Source: JAXMAO01 sp046350375 (GTDB lineage Bacteria > Planctomycetota > Phycisphaerae > UBA1845 > UTPLA1). From it: a DNA stretch of 64,000 bases. Positions 39,799 through 48,151 of the stretch are shown in pieces; the stretch's first letter is position 1, and the number at the start of each line of letters is the position of its first letter. The notes under the pieces are model-generated. The model was given only the letters and a program-made list of their open reading frames with translations. It did not search any database and was not told where the DNA came from. The translations under genes and the position numbers were made by a program. The stretch spans positions 62,001-126,000 of the forward strand of contig JAXMAO010000009.1 in the NCBI GenBank assembly GCA_046350375.1, in the 5' to 3' direction.

Positions 39799-41982
39799 TC
39801 AGTTCAACCCGGCCCCGATGATCAATCCGATGAGAAGATAACCGACCAGCAGCGCCAGCACGCCCACCACCGTGGCGGCCCGCCCGATCCAGCGCGGCGC
39901 GGGGCGGACGCGCAACTGCTCGAGGTCGCCGGACGCCGTCAGGCGCTCCCACTGCAACGGGCGCTCGGCGCGGAACTCTTCCTCGGTGATGCGCCCGGTG
40001 AAGATCACGCGGTCGACCGGGAACTTGTCGCGGCGCAGGTGGGCGTTGAAGAAGTGAATCGAGAAGATGAAGCCCGCGGCCAGCAGCGCCTCGTATCCGT
40101 GCACCACCGTGGCGACGTTGAACCAGTAGCCGCTCAGGAAGTTTGAGAACACCTCGGGGAACCACAACAGCAGCCCGGACAGCCCGATGATGCCGGTTCC
40201 GAACAGGTCGGCCCAGTAGTCGAACTTCTCCCAGTAGGTCCAGCGGTCGAAGGCCGGGCGTGCTCCGCGCCCCAAGAACCAGCGGACCATGGCGGTGAAC
40301 TGGCGCCAGTCGGCGGCGTTGGGGACCAGGCTGTTGGGGCCGAAGACGCGCTGCATCAGCGTGGTGCGCCCGTCGCCGCGGCGCTGCGTCCAGAGGTGGA
40401 TGACGTGCATCACCAGGTAGGCGAGCACCATCAGCGCGAAACAGCGGTGCAGAACGCCGGCGGCGCGGGCCCCGCCCACGGCGCGCATGAAGCCGCGCGA
40501 CCAGGGGTGATCGTTGAACTTGAGCGGCAGGCCGGTGAGCGTCAGCCCGAAGAAGCTGACGATGACCAGCACGTGGGTCCAGCGGTGCCAGGCGCGGAAG
40601 CGGCGGTACTCGAATGTCGCCGGCGCGTGCGGCGGGCGCGGGCCGTCGCGGCGGGCCTGAATGCCGTCGCGGAGATACCACAGGATCGAATGCAGCCCCC
40701 AGAAGCCGAAGGTGATGCCCATGACCACCATGAAGTAGAGCCAGATGTAGTAGAGCACCGGGTGGGCCTGCCGGTCGCGATAGTCGGCGTGCGGGGCGTA
40801 GCGGACGAAGTTGGCGCGTACGGCCGGCGCGGCATTCTTGAGCTGCACGTGACAGCGGCCGCAGGTGTTGGCGATGTTGGCCGTCGACAGCGACGAGGCC
40901 GGATCGGAGGGCGGGCGGATGTTGTGGGCGCCGTGGCAGTCGCTGCACCGCGCGACGCGGCCGCCGCCCAGCGCCTCGACCTGGCCGTGATAGCTCATGC
41001 GGTAGGTGCGGTAGAGCTCGGAATGGCAGGTGCCGCACTCGGCGGTGATGTCGCGCAGAAAACCGGGCGCGTCGGCCCGGGTGATGGCGTGGGCCGAGTG
41101 GCAGTCGTTGCAGACCGGCGGCTGGCGGCGCGAGCGCGGATCGGCCTTGGCGGTGGCGTGAACGCTGTCGGCGAAGGCGCTCTCGATGCCGACGTGGCAC
41201 CGGCCGCAGGTGGTGACGACGTGATCGTGATGAACGGTCGAGCGCGGATCTTTGGCCGGGCGGATGTCGTGATGTCCGTGGCAGTCGGCACAGGTGGCGG
41301 CGACCACCAGCCCGGCGCGGGCGATGGCGCGGCCGTGCACGCTGTCGAGATAACGGCTGACCTGTCCGGCGCCGTCGTGCGAGCCGGGCGCGGCGGCATG
41401 CCGGGCGTGACAGTCGCCGCAGATGTGGATCGAGTTCTGCGGATAGATGCGCGACTTCGGATCGCTGCGCGGGCGGATGTCGTGCGATCCGTGACAGTCG
41501 CCGCACACCGGCGCGCGAACGCCCGGCCGCAGCGCCGCGGCGGCGTGCGCGCTCTGCAGCACGTCGGCGGCCGGCTGCACGTGGCAGGCCGAGCACTGCG
41601 CCGGCCTGAGCACCGCGGCGTGCGGCAGCGTCTGGGCGTCGACGTGGCAGGCCGTGCAGGCCACCTCGCGGTGGACATCGTTCTGCCGCGCGGCGACGTC
41701 GACCAGCAGGCCGCTGGCGTCGCTCCGGGCGCGCGCCTGCCCGGCGGGCGCCGGCGTGACCATGGTCAGGCGGTCGGCCTCCGAGAGGCGCGTGATGTGC
41801 GCCTGGCCGTGACAATTCAGACAGCGGGTGTCGTCACCGCGGCCGGCGGGCGCCGTGGTCGTCGGCGCGCTCTGCCCGGCCGCGCGGGCGGCGCACAGCA
41901 GCAGCAGTGCGCCGGCCAGTCGGCCGCGCGGAATGACGGAATACCAGGCAGCGCGGCGGCCGCGTTGGGGAGACAGGCTCAT
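39799..41982 (-). CDS. CbcL-like fusion: 11-haem cytochrome c plus cytochrome b561-type membrane domain
   Basis: A 727-residue protein: a signal peptide, then 11 CXXCH sites in the first 370 residues (CLNCH to CGRCH), and a C-terminal domain of five to six membrane helices with conserved His (FRAWHRWTHVLVIVSFFGLT, LHRCFALMVLAYLVMHVIHL, VVHGYEALLAAGFIFSIHFF) that would ligate two b-haems, as in Ni,Fe-hydrogenase/formate dehydrogenase b subunits. Geobacter CbcL has this same fusion and passes electrons from menaquinol to the periplasm at low potential. It is the first gene of the cytochrome operon. ATG 41982 lacks a clear ribosome site. Confidence 0.82.
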   Translation of the reverse strand: MSLSPQRGRRAAWYSVIPRGRLAGALLLLCAARAAGQSAPTTTAPAGRGDDTRCLNCHGQAHITRLSEADRLTMVTPAPAGQARARSDASGLLVDVAARQNDVHREVACTACHVDAQTLPHAAVLRPAQCSACHVQPAADVLQSAHAAAALRPGVRAPVCGDCHGSHDIRPRSDPKSRIYPQNSIHICGDCHARHAAAPGSHDGAGQVSRYLDSVHGRAIARAGLVVAATCADCHGHHDIRPAKDPRSTVHHDHVVTTCGRCHVGIESAFADSVHATAKADPRSRRQPPVCNDCHSAHAITRADAPGFLRDITAECGTCHSELYRTYRMSYHGQVEALGGGRVARCSDCHGAHNIRPPSDPASSLSTANIANTCGRCHVQLKNAAPAVRANFVRYAPHADYRDRQAHPVLYYIWLYFMVVMGITFGFWGLHSILWYLRDGIQARRDGPRPPHAPATFEYRRFRAWHRWTHVLVIVSFFGLTLTGLPLKFNDHPWSRGFMRAVGGARAAGVLHRCFALMVLAYLVMHVIHLWTQRRGDGRTTLMQRVFGPNSLVPNAADWRQFTAMVRWFLGRGARPAFDRWTYWEKFDYWADLFGTGIIGLSGLLLWFPEVFSNFLSGYWFNVATVVHGYEALLAAGFIFSIHFFNAHLRRDKFPVDRVIFTGRITEEEFRAERPLQWERLTASGDLEQLRVRPAPRWIGRAATVVGVLALLVGYLLIGLIIGAGLN

Positions 41983-42234
41983 TGACCACGCCAATCGCAG
42001 GTGCGCCACCGCCTGGACTGGCCGTGCCGGCACGCCGCGAACAACGATGCACAGCACGCAAGTCGTGTGCCATGCGGTCGATTCGCGCGGCGATCGTTGC
42101 GACGCCGCGCGCGACCCGTAACTTGATAGCCGACAACCGGTTGATCGCCAAGAGGGGCGCAGAATCGGCCGGCGCAATCGGCGCGACGGGGAGACTGCGG
42201 GGCAGAAACAGACGCGAGGAGCGGTGCGCGGGCG

Positions 42235-43056
42235 TCAGAGCGGGTCGGGGACGTAGTCCCACGCCCACCAGGCCTCGGCGAGCGGATCGGGCGTCGACAA
42301 CACGTGTCCGCCGACGAAGCCGACGTTCATCCGCCCGCGATGACGCATGGACGGGAACCAGAACCGGCTGCTGGAGTAGATGTCGCCTTCGACGGTGCCG
42401 TCCTTCTTGAATTTCGGGCAGGAGAGCGGCGGGGCCGCGTAGTAGGGCAACACGCCCAGATCGACCGCCTGCTCACCATCGACATCGAACAGCAGCGGGA
42501 CATCGGGGAATTGCAGCACCTTGTCGGTAAGAAAGGCATTGACGGGGAAGAAGGCATCGTCGACAGACTTGGTGCGCATCCGCAGGCGCATGTTGAACCC
42601 GACGCTGACGTTGCGTTGCGGCGCAATGGCGCCGGAATCGCACGGGACGCCGCTGCGGCGCTCGAGCGTGTTCGAGCCGGACGGGCACATCATCGGCTGT
42701 TGCAGCGGGTTGATCGGTTCGCTCTTGCTCGCCGGACCATCCCAGAATTCGGCAATGCGGTAGGTGGCTTCCTGGAAGTCGTCGAGCCGGAAAACCTTGG
42801 GGCCGAAGACCTCGCTATCGCCGCGGCGGCGACCGGCGGTCGGGTCGGCGAACTGCACGAAGTCCACCGCGACCGCGCGCAGGTTCGCGCGGCACTTGAG
42901 GTCCTGTGCGGCGTGGCGCCCGGCCTGAAGCGCCGGCAGCAGAATGGCCATCAGCAGGGAGATGATGCTGATGACGACCAGCAGTTCAACAATGGTGAAC
43001 GCCGCTGCGCAGGGCGGCGGAGATGGCCCACGAAATGAGTGCGAGCGCGCCGTCAT
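42235..43056 (-). CDS. Type II secretion-like pseudopilin (DUF1559-like)
   Basis: A 273-residue protein with a prepilin peptidase site between Ala19 and Phe20 and the conserved Glu24 (AFTIVELLVVISIISLL), a basic leader, and the C-terminal GFVGGHV motif of planctomycete H-x9-DG-type pseudopilins. Proteins of this kind form large paralogous families in planctomycetes and probably assemble in pseudopilus-like structures. A candidate promoter lies 36 bases upstream. It is monocistronic: the cytochrome operon starts downstream in the same direction after 252 bases. Confidence 0.85.
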   Translation of the reverse strand: MTARSHSFRGPSPPPCAAAFTIVELLVVISIISLLMAILLPALQAGRHAAQDLKCRANLRAVAVDFVQFADPTAGRRRGDSEVFGPKVFRLDDFQEATYRIAEFWDGPASKSEPINPLQQPMMCPSGSNTLERRSGVPCDSGAIAPQRNVSVGFNMRLRMRTKSVDDAFFPVNAFLTDKVLQFPDVPLLFDVDGEQAVDLGVLPYYAAPPLSCPKFKKDGTVEGDIYSSSRFWFPSMRHRGRMNVGFVGGHVLSTPDPLAEAWWAWDYVPDPL

Positions 43057-43091
43057 CTCACCTGTCGAGCAGACCCGAGTCGTTGCATACT

Positions 43092-43119
43092 AATCTACCA
43101 ACTCGGACCCGCCCGTCAA
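43092..43119 (-). promoter_or_regulatory. Candidate promoter of the pseudopilin gene
   Basis: On the minus strand TTGACG, 16 bases, TAGATT, ending 36 bases before the ATG at 43056. This is a fair match to sigma70 boxes in an AT-richer patch. Confidence 0.4.
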
Positions 43120-43233
43120 AGCCCGGTTCGCCGCTATTTCCGGATCACAACTCACACCGTGGGTTGACCCGGCGCCGGGCGCCGCCGGACGGCACGGAAC
43201 CCCGCTGGCGCGTGCGAAACAGCCGGTGGACCG

Positions 43234-44781
43234 CTACGGACCGGCAATGATGCGATTGCAAAAACCGGCGATGTCGGCGCCGTCCAGCCGGCCGTCCCCG
43301 TTGAAATCGCCGCGCGGGACGGGCGACCAGCCGGCGTGCGACGGCGGATACCCGGCCGGATCGACCAGCGCCCGCACGAAGTCGTCCACGTCGTCCAGAT
43401 CGACGACCTGGTTGATGTCGAGGTCGCCGAGAAGAACGGCGTCGGTCGCCTGGACGATGCCGTCGTAGTTGGTGTCGTAGAGGCAGAATCGCTGCGCGAA
43501 ATCGGGGACGGTGAGCTGGCCGTTGCCGCCGTCGCCGTCGGAGTCGAACTGCGGGTCGCCGTCATGGTCGGCGATGTAGGCGTTCAGCAGCCCGAGGTCG
43601 GCCGAGTCGAGCACCCCATCGCCGTTGAAATCGCCGAAGCACGAATTGGGCTGGGCGTCGGTCCAGATGAACGTGTCGGAGACCAGCGGCTCGACCGGAT
43701 AGGCCGTGCCGAGCAGCGCGTCGATCCGCCAGGCGTCGGCGTTGAGCTGGGCCGAGATGTTCTTGAACTCCCAGCCGGCGATGAACTGAAAGCCGGGCTG
43801 CATGCGGTCATAGGGACCCGCAGCGGCGGCGCTGCTCTTCAGGCCCGAGAGCGCCTCCTCGATGGAGTTGCGATCGTAATCGCAGCCGTTGAGCGGCTCG
43901 TATCCCCCGGGCGGATCGTTCATCGAGGCGGCCGCGGCATGCGTGAGCGGATAGACCAGCGAAAAGGTGGTGCGATCGCTGACCGAGTCGTGGCGGACGC
44001 GCACGGTCACGTCCGGCTCGTAGCGGCCGTTGCGCGCCGGACAGATCGTGGCGAAGTCCTCGAACCCGTGGGCGCGGTGCCACAGACGGCCGTGCAGCCA
44101 CCACTCCTCGCCCGACTCGAACAGGCCGGGGTTGCCGCCGGGTTTCTCGGTGCGGATTTCAATCCACTCGACCTCCTCGGCCAGGAAGGCTAGGTGGAAC
44201 TCTTCTCCGCTGCGCTCGACGGCCGGACCCGTGAGCAGGTCGCCGTCCAGGCAGCTTGCGTCGTACGCCATGCGTTCCGAGAGGATGCCGGCCGGCGTGC
44301 CGCCGAACCGCCCCAGGGCGCCCAGGTAACGATACTGCGGCGCGTCCGCCTCGCCGCCGGTGTCGAAGTCGTTGTCCATGTCGACCTCGACGAAACCGAA
44401 GACGGCGTTCGGGCCGTAGAGAAACGGGGCATAGACCGGCCACTTGGAGTCGTAGCCGAGCGGGCCGGGCGGGTTCATCAGCCCGGCCAGCACGACATCG
44501 AGCCGCATGAAGCCGCCGGACGTAGACCAGGCGCCAAGAAAGAGGTTGCACTCGGGCTCGTTGGGGGCGAAGCGGCCGATGCGCGTCTCGAGAATGTCGG
44601 GCAGGCGGTGCTGCTGCGGATTGATGGTACCGCTGTTGCCGACGTCGGTGCGGCGGACGAGCGCGTCACCGGCCGGATCGGTCCAGATCGTGGGCGGCGC
44701 AGCGGCGGCGGCCCGGGCAAGCAGCAGCAGCGCCGCCGTGAGCGCCCGCGCGATGCGCCCGCGTGCCCCGTCAGGCGCCAT
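43234..44781 (-). CDS. Secreted dockerin-terminated protein of unknown function
   Basis: A 515-residue exported protein with a signal peptide (about 12-28) and a 370-residue middle part I do not recognise (aromatic, beta-rich, with metric-like Asp/Glu patterns). The C-terminal 150 residues carry EF-type loops (GDFNGDGVLDSADLGLLNAY, DTNYDGIVQATDAVLLGDLD, GDFNGDGRLDGADIAGFCNR), i.e. dockerin-like calcium modules. Its start overlaps the end of the NtrC-type regulator gene by 11 bases, so it is the output or accessory gene of that two-component operon. The signal it handles is unknown. Confidence 0.8.
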   Translation of the reverse strand: MAPDGARGRIARALTAALLLLARAAAAAPPTIWTDPAGDALVRRTDVGNSGTINPQQHRLPDILETRIGRFAPNEPECNLFLGAWSTSGGFMRLDVVLAGLMNPPGPLGYDSKWPVYAPFLYGPNAVFGFVEVDMDNDFDTGGEADAPQYRYLGALGRFGGTPAGILSERMAYDASCLDGDLLTGPAVERSGEEFHLAFLAEEVEWIEIRTEKPGGNPGLFESGEEWWLHGRLWHRAHGFEDFATICPARNGRYEPDVTVRVRHDSVSDRTTFSLVYPLTHAAAASMNDPPGGYEPLNGCDYDRNSIEEALSGLKSSAAAAGPYDRMQPGFQFIAGWEFKNISAQLNADAWRIDALLGTAYPVEPLVSDTFIWTDAQPNSCFGDFNGDGVLDSADLGLLNAYIADHDGDPQFDSDGDGGNGQLTVPDFAQRFCLYDTNYDGIVQATDAVLLGDLDINQVVDLDDVDDFVRALVDPAGYPPSHAGWSPVPRGDFNGDGRLDGADIAGFCNRIIAGP

Positions 44782-46186
44782 GCTGCACCGCCTCGCTGTA
44801 CTTGTTGAGGCGATAGCGCAAAGCCTCGCGCGTGATGCCCAGCGAGCGGGCCGCCTGGCTGAGATTGTGGCGCGTGTGTTCGAAGGCGGCCTGCAAGATG
44901 GTCAGCTCGATCTCCTCGAGTTTCGGCTCGCCACGATCGAAGTCAATCTCGATCAGCCGGCCGCCCGGCAGGCTCAGTTGCAGGTGGGCGCCGGGGGCGC
45001 TCGCCGGCTCGAGCTTCAGATCCTCGGCCTGGATGACCGCCCCATCGACCTGCAGGACGACGCTTTCGACGACGTGGCTCAGCTCGCGGACATTGCCGCG
45101 CCACTCGCAGCGCGCCAGCGCCGCGGCGGCGTCGTCGGCGAGACTCTTGAGCGCCAGGCCGAACCGCTGGCAATGCAGCCGCAGGAAGTGCTTGGCGAGC
45201 GGCAGGATGTCTTCGGTGCGCTCGCGCAGCGGCGGCAGGTGCACCTGAAGCACGCGCAGCCGGTGGTAGAGATCGCGGCGAAACTCCTCGGCGGCGACGG
45301 CTCGCTCCAGGTCGCGGTTGGTGGCGGCGATGATGTGCACGTCGATCGGGCGGCTGTCGGTCCCGCCGACCGGGCGGATGACGCGCGACTCGAGCACCTG
45401 CAGCAGCTTGGACTGCATCTCGAGCGCCATGTTGCCGATCTCATCGAGGAAGATCGTTCCGCCGTGCGCCACCTCGAACAGTCCGCGCTTGGCCTGCGAC
45501 GCGCTGGTGAACGCGCCGCGGACGTGGCCGAACAGTTCCGACTCGACCAGCGTGTCGGGCAGCGCCGTGCAGTTGACGTGGATGAACGGCTTCTTGGCGC
45601 GCGGGCCGTGGTAGTGAATCGCGCGCGCGGCCAGGTCCTTGCCCGAGCCGGTCTCGCCGGTGATCAGCACGGTGGGCGGGTTCGGCAGGCTGAGAATGTC
45701 GGCCCGGGTCAGCCGGCGGAGGGTCTCCTTCAGGTTGCGCGTCGCGGCCGAATCGCCGACGATGCGCTCCAGCCCGCTGTCTTCCTCCTCGCGCCCGCGC
45801 AGGAACGAGAGGCTGTCGCGCAGCTGCTGCTGCTCGACGGCGCGGTTGACGACGATCAGCAGTTCGTCGAGGTCGACCGGCTTGGAGAGATATTCGGCGG
45901 CGCCGGCCTTCATGGCGTCGACGGCGATGCGCTCGCTGCCGTGCGCGGTAACGACGATGACGGCGGTCGACGGCGACTCGATGCGCAGCCGCGGCAGAAG
46001 CTGAAGCCCGTCGGCGTCGGGCAGGCGCAGGTCGAGCACGACCACGTCCGGCATCAGCTTTCCGCAGACCGACAGCGCTTCCTCAGCCGAGTGGGACACG
46101 CTGGCGTCGTGCCCGGCGGCGCGCAGCTTGTCGCGGAAGTTCTTCGCAAGGATGCGTTCGTCTTCGACAATCAGAATGCGTGGCAT
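44771..46186 (-). CDS. NtrC-family sigma54-dependent response regulator
   Basis: A 471-residue protein: receiver domain (1-120; phospho-acceptor Asp52, Lys in KPVDLDEL), AAA+ domain (about 150-380; Walker A GETGSGKD, Walker B GTIFLDEIG), and a Fis-type HTH at the C-terminus (NLSQAARSLGITREALRYRL). The sigma54-contact loop reads GAFTSA rather than GAFTGA, which may weaken or alter contact with sigma54. It lies 11 bases after the sensor kinase stop, forming a classical pair. Its target promoters are not visible in the window; I found no good -24/-12 sites. Confidence 0.92.
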   Translation of the reverse strand: MPRILIVEDERILAKNFRDKLRAAGHDASVSHSAEEALSVCGKLMPDVVVLDLRLPDADGLQLLPRLRIESPSTAVIVVTAHGSERIAVDAMKAGAAEYLSKPVDLDELLIVVNRAVEQQQLRDSLSFLRGREEEDSGLERIVGDSAATRNLKETLRRLTRADILSLPNPPTVLITGETGSGKDLAARAIHYHGPRAKKPFIHVNCTALPDTLVESELFGHVRGAFTSASQAKRGLFEVAHGGTIFLDEIGNMALEMQSKLLQVLESRVIRPVGGTDSRPIDVHIIAATNRDLERAVAAEEFRRDLYHRLRVLQVHLPPLRERTEDILPLAKHFLRLHCQRFGLALKSLADDAAAALARCEWRGNVRELSHVVESVVLQVDGAVIQAEDLKLEPASAPGAHLQLSLPGGRLIEIDFDRGEPKLEEIELTILQAAFEHTRHNLSQAARSLGITREALRYRLNKYSEAVQHGA

Positions 46187-46197
46187 GGGACGTCGTC

Positions 46198-47601
46198 CTA
46201 CTCGGCAGGGCCGCTCCGATGGCTGGCATCCCCGTTCAGCGCGGCGGGCTGAGCGGGGAGCTTGACGGTAAACCGGGTGCCGCCGTGGACCGGGAAATCG
46301 ACCGCGACGTCGCCCTCGTGCAGCCGGGCGATGCGCTTGACGGTCGCCAGGCCGATGCCGGTTCCGGTGGGCTTGGTGCTGAAGAACAGGTCGAAGACGC
46401 GCTCACGGATTTCGGGCGGAATGCCCGGACCGTCGTCCTCGACGCACAGGCGGGCGTTGCCGTCGCCGTTGGGCGGCAGGCAGCGGACGGCGATCGTTCC
46501 ACCGCGCGCCGAATGTTCCATCGCGTTCGACAGCAGCTCGATGACCACCTGCTCGAGCTGGCGGCGGTCGCCGCGCAGGGGCACATCTTGAGGCGGCAGA
46601 TCGAGCTCCAGCCGCAGGCCGAGCCGGTCGATCTCCGGGCGGACCTGTCGCACGGCCGTGCCGGCGACGTCGTTGAGCGACAGCGGCGAAAACGCGCCGG
46701 CGTTGACGCGCGCCAGGTTGAGCAGCCCGGTCACGCGGTCGCCCAGGCGGCGGGTCTCGTCGAGGATGTCCTGGAGGCGCGAACGCGCGTCAGGCCGCAG
46801 TTGGTCGAGCTCGAGCGAGAGCTGCGCGGAACTGCGGATGGCGGCCAGCGGGTTGCGGATGCCGTGCGCGACAGACGAGCAGAGCTCGCCGATCGCCGCG
46901 AGTCGTTCGCGGCGTCCTTCCTCCACCCGCGTGCGTTCGGCTTCAAGGGCCGCGACGGCCTGGCGCATGCGCTGCCCGAAGTAGAGCAGTCCGAGCAGGA
47001 TGACCACGACCGCGGCGATGAAGTAGCGCTCGATGATCAGCCGGTCGCCCAGCTCGGCCTCGAGTCGCTGGAACAGCGACGCCCGTTCATTGCCCGCCCG
47101 GGCGGTCAGCAGGCCGAGGCAGCGCAAGGCCCGCAGGTGGGCCTGGTCGAGCGAAGCCATGGCCTGGCCGGCCTGGCCGAGCTGCACGTGCCGTTCGTCG
47201 GCCGAGCGCGCGGAGTCGATCGACTGTTCGTAGGCGTCGAAGACGCGGCGCGAGGCGTCGTTCATCTGGGTCACGAACTGGTCCAGCGTGACCACGTTCA
47301 ACCGCAACTGCCGTCCGGCCACCACGGTGGCTTCCATGCGGACGCGCGCGGCGGCGAACCGGCGCCGCTCGCGGGTCAGGTCGCGCGAGGCGAACAGGTC
47401 ATTGCCCGGCTCGCCGAGCTCGAGCACGCCCTGCTGGGCGCGTTGGAGCCAGCGCGTCACGGCGTCCATGTCATGCGACGCCTCGCTCAGCCATTCGACG
47501 TTCACGACCGTCCGCCGATGCCACTCCAGCGAGAACCCGATGACGACCACGTCGATCGCCGCCAGCAAGAAGAAGAAGTGGTACCAGCGAATGCGCGACA
47601 T
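46198..47601 (-). CDS. Membrane sensor histidine kinase
   Basis: A 467-residue kinase with two membrane helices (about 7-25 and 191-210) flanking a periplasmic helical sensor domain of about 165 residues. The H box is AHGIRNP with His246, the N box ELLSNAMEHS, and the G boxes CVEDDGPGI and GTGIGLATVKRI. It should autophosphorylate and pass phosphate to Asp52 of the adjacent NtrC-type regulator. The all-alpha periplasmic domain without recognisable PAS or CHASE motifs gives no clue to the ligand. The start at 47601 is followed downstream by a tight operon with the regulator and the dockerin gene. Confidence 0.9.
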   Translation of the reverse strand: MSRIRWYHFFFLLAAIDVVVIGFSLEWHRRTVVNVEWLSEASHDMDAVTRWLQRAQQGVLELGEPGNDLFASRDLTRERRRFAAARVRMEATVVAGRQLRLNVVTLDQFVTQMNDASRRVFDAYEQSIDSARSADERHVQLGQAGQAMASLDQAHLRALRCLGLLTARAGNERASLFQRLEAELGDRLIIERYFIAAVVVILLGLLYFGQRMRQAVAALEAERTRVEEGRRERLAAIGELCSSVAHGIRNPLAAIRSSAQLSLELDQLRPDARSRLQDILDETRRLGDRVTGLLNLARVNAGAFSPLSLNDVAGTAVRQVRPEIDRLGLRLELDLPPQDVPLRGDRRQLEQVVIELLSNAMEHSARGGTIAVRCLPPNGDGNARLCVEDDGPGIPPEIRERVFDLFFSTKPTGTGIGLATVKRIARLHEGDVAVDFPVHGGTRFTVKLPAQPAALNGDASHRSGPAE

Positions 47602-47662
47602 CTACGACTCACGTCGGGCTGCATCGCCCGTCACCATCTGTGCATGGTAACACATGGTAAAC

Positions 47663-47676
47663 GTGCGTGTACGCAC
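47663..47676. promoter_or_regulatory. Palindrome upstream of the sensor kinase
   Basis: GTGCGT-GT-ACGCAC is a perfect six-base inverted repeat, 62 bases upstream of the kinase start, flanked by two ATGGTAA words. Possible operator for the kinase operon. Confidence 0.35.
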
Positions 47677-48012
47677 ATGCGTCCCGTAACTCAAGGCAGA
47701 GCGAGCGGCGCCTCGGCGAACAACAATAGTGACTAAAATATTACGGACACAATAGTTACGGCACACGCAACGGTGGCTGCCGGTTGGCCGCTCTGCCAGA
47801 GAGTGGGCAAGTTCCGTTCCGCCGCGCGAGCGCCCACTCGTTGAGGGTGATTCGATTCGGCTGCGCGCCGGGTCGGGCCCGGCCCGGTGTCCGACGTGCA
47901 ACGTCGCACACGCGCCGTGCAGGCGCTGGCAGAGTGTGCGTGGCCGCGCACCTCGCACGCGCGGCGCGCTCCGCGCTGCGCCTCGACTTCTAATCTCCGT
48001 GCTCGTTGCAAC

Positions 48013-48027
48013 TTAGCACTGTGCCAA
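48013..48027. promoter_or_regulatory. Imperfect inverted repeat upstream of the propeller protein
   Basis: TTAGCAC-T-GTGCCAA has one mismatch, about 125 bases upstream of the GTG at 48152. Possible operator; no sigma54 spacing is present. Confidence 0.25.
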
Positions 48028-48151
48028 TCGGGACCGCGGCGCCGAATTCGTTGCGCGGCACGGCGCGTGCCACACGGGCGTGCCGGTCCGCACGTGTCCG
48101 GCGCAGATCACGCGAGTGAGTGCACCGTTGCAGATCAGAAAGGTGGCTGAC

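Larger units (their letters stand above)
47602..48151. other. 550-base divergent intergenic region
   Basis: This stretch between the kinase (minus) and the propeller protein (plus) holds no convincing gene. It contains a 14-base palindrome (GTGCGT-GT-ACGCAC, 47663-47676), direct ACATGGTAA-like repeats next to it, an AT-rich patch around 47720-47760 and an imperfect inverted repeat at 48013-48027. These are candidate control sites for both directions; short ORFs here are GC-frame noise. Confidence 0.6.

Noticed and set aside
39799..41982. A Ni,Fe-hydrogenase b subunit
   Set aside because: The b-type domain is fused to an 11-haem c domain and no hydrogenase subunit is present, so a CbcL-like quinol oxidase fits better.
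47921..48030. A sigma54 promoter near TGGCAGAGTGTGC or TTGGCACAGTGC
   Set aside because: The spacing between GG and GC is 10, 8 or 16 bases, not the required 12.
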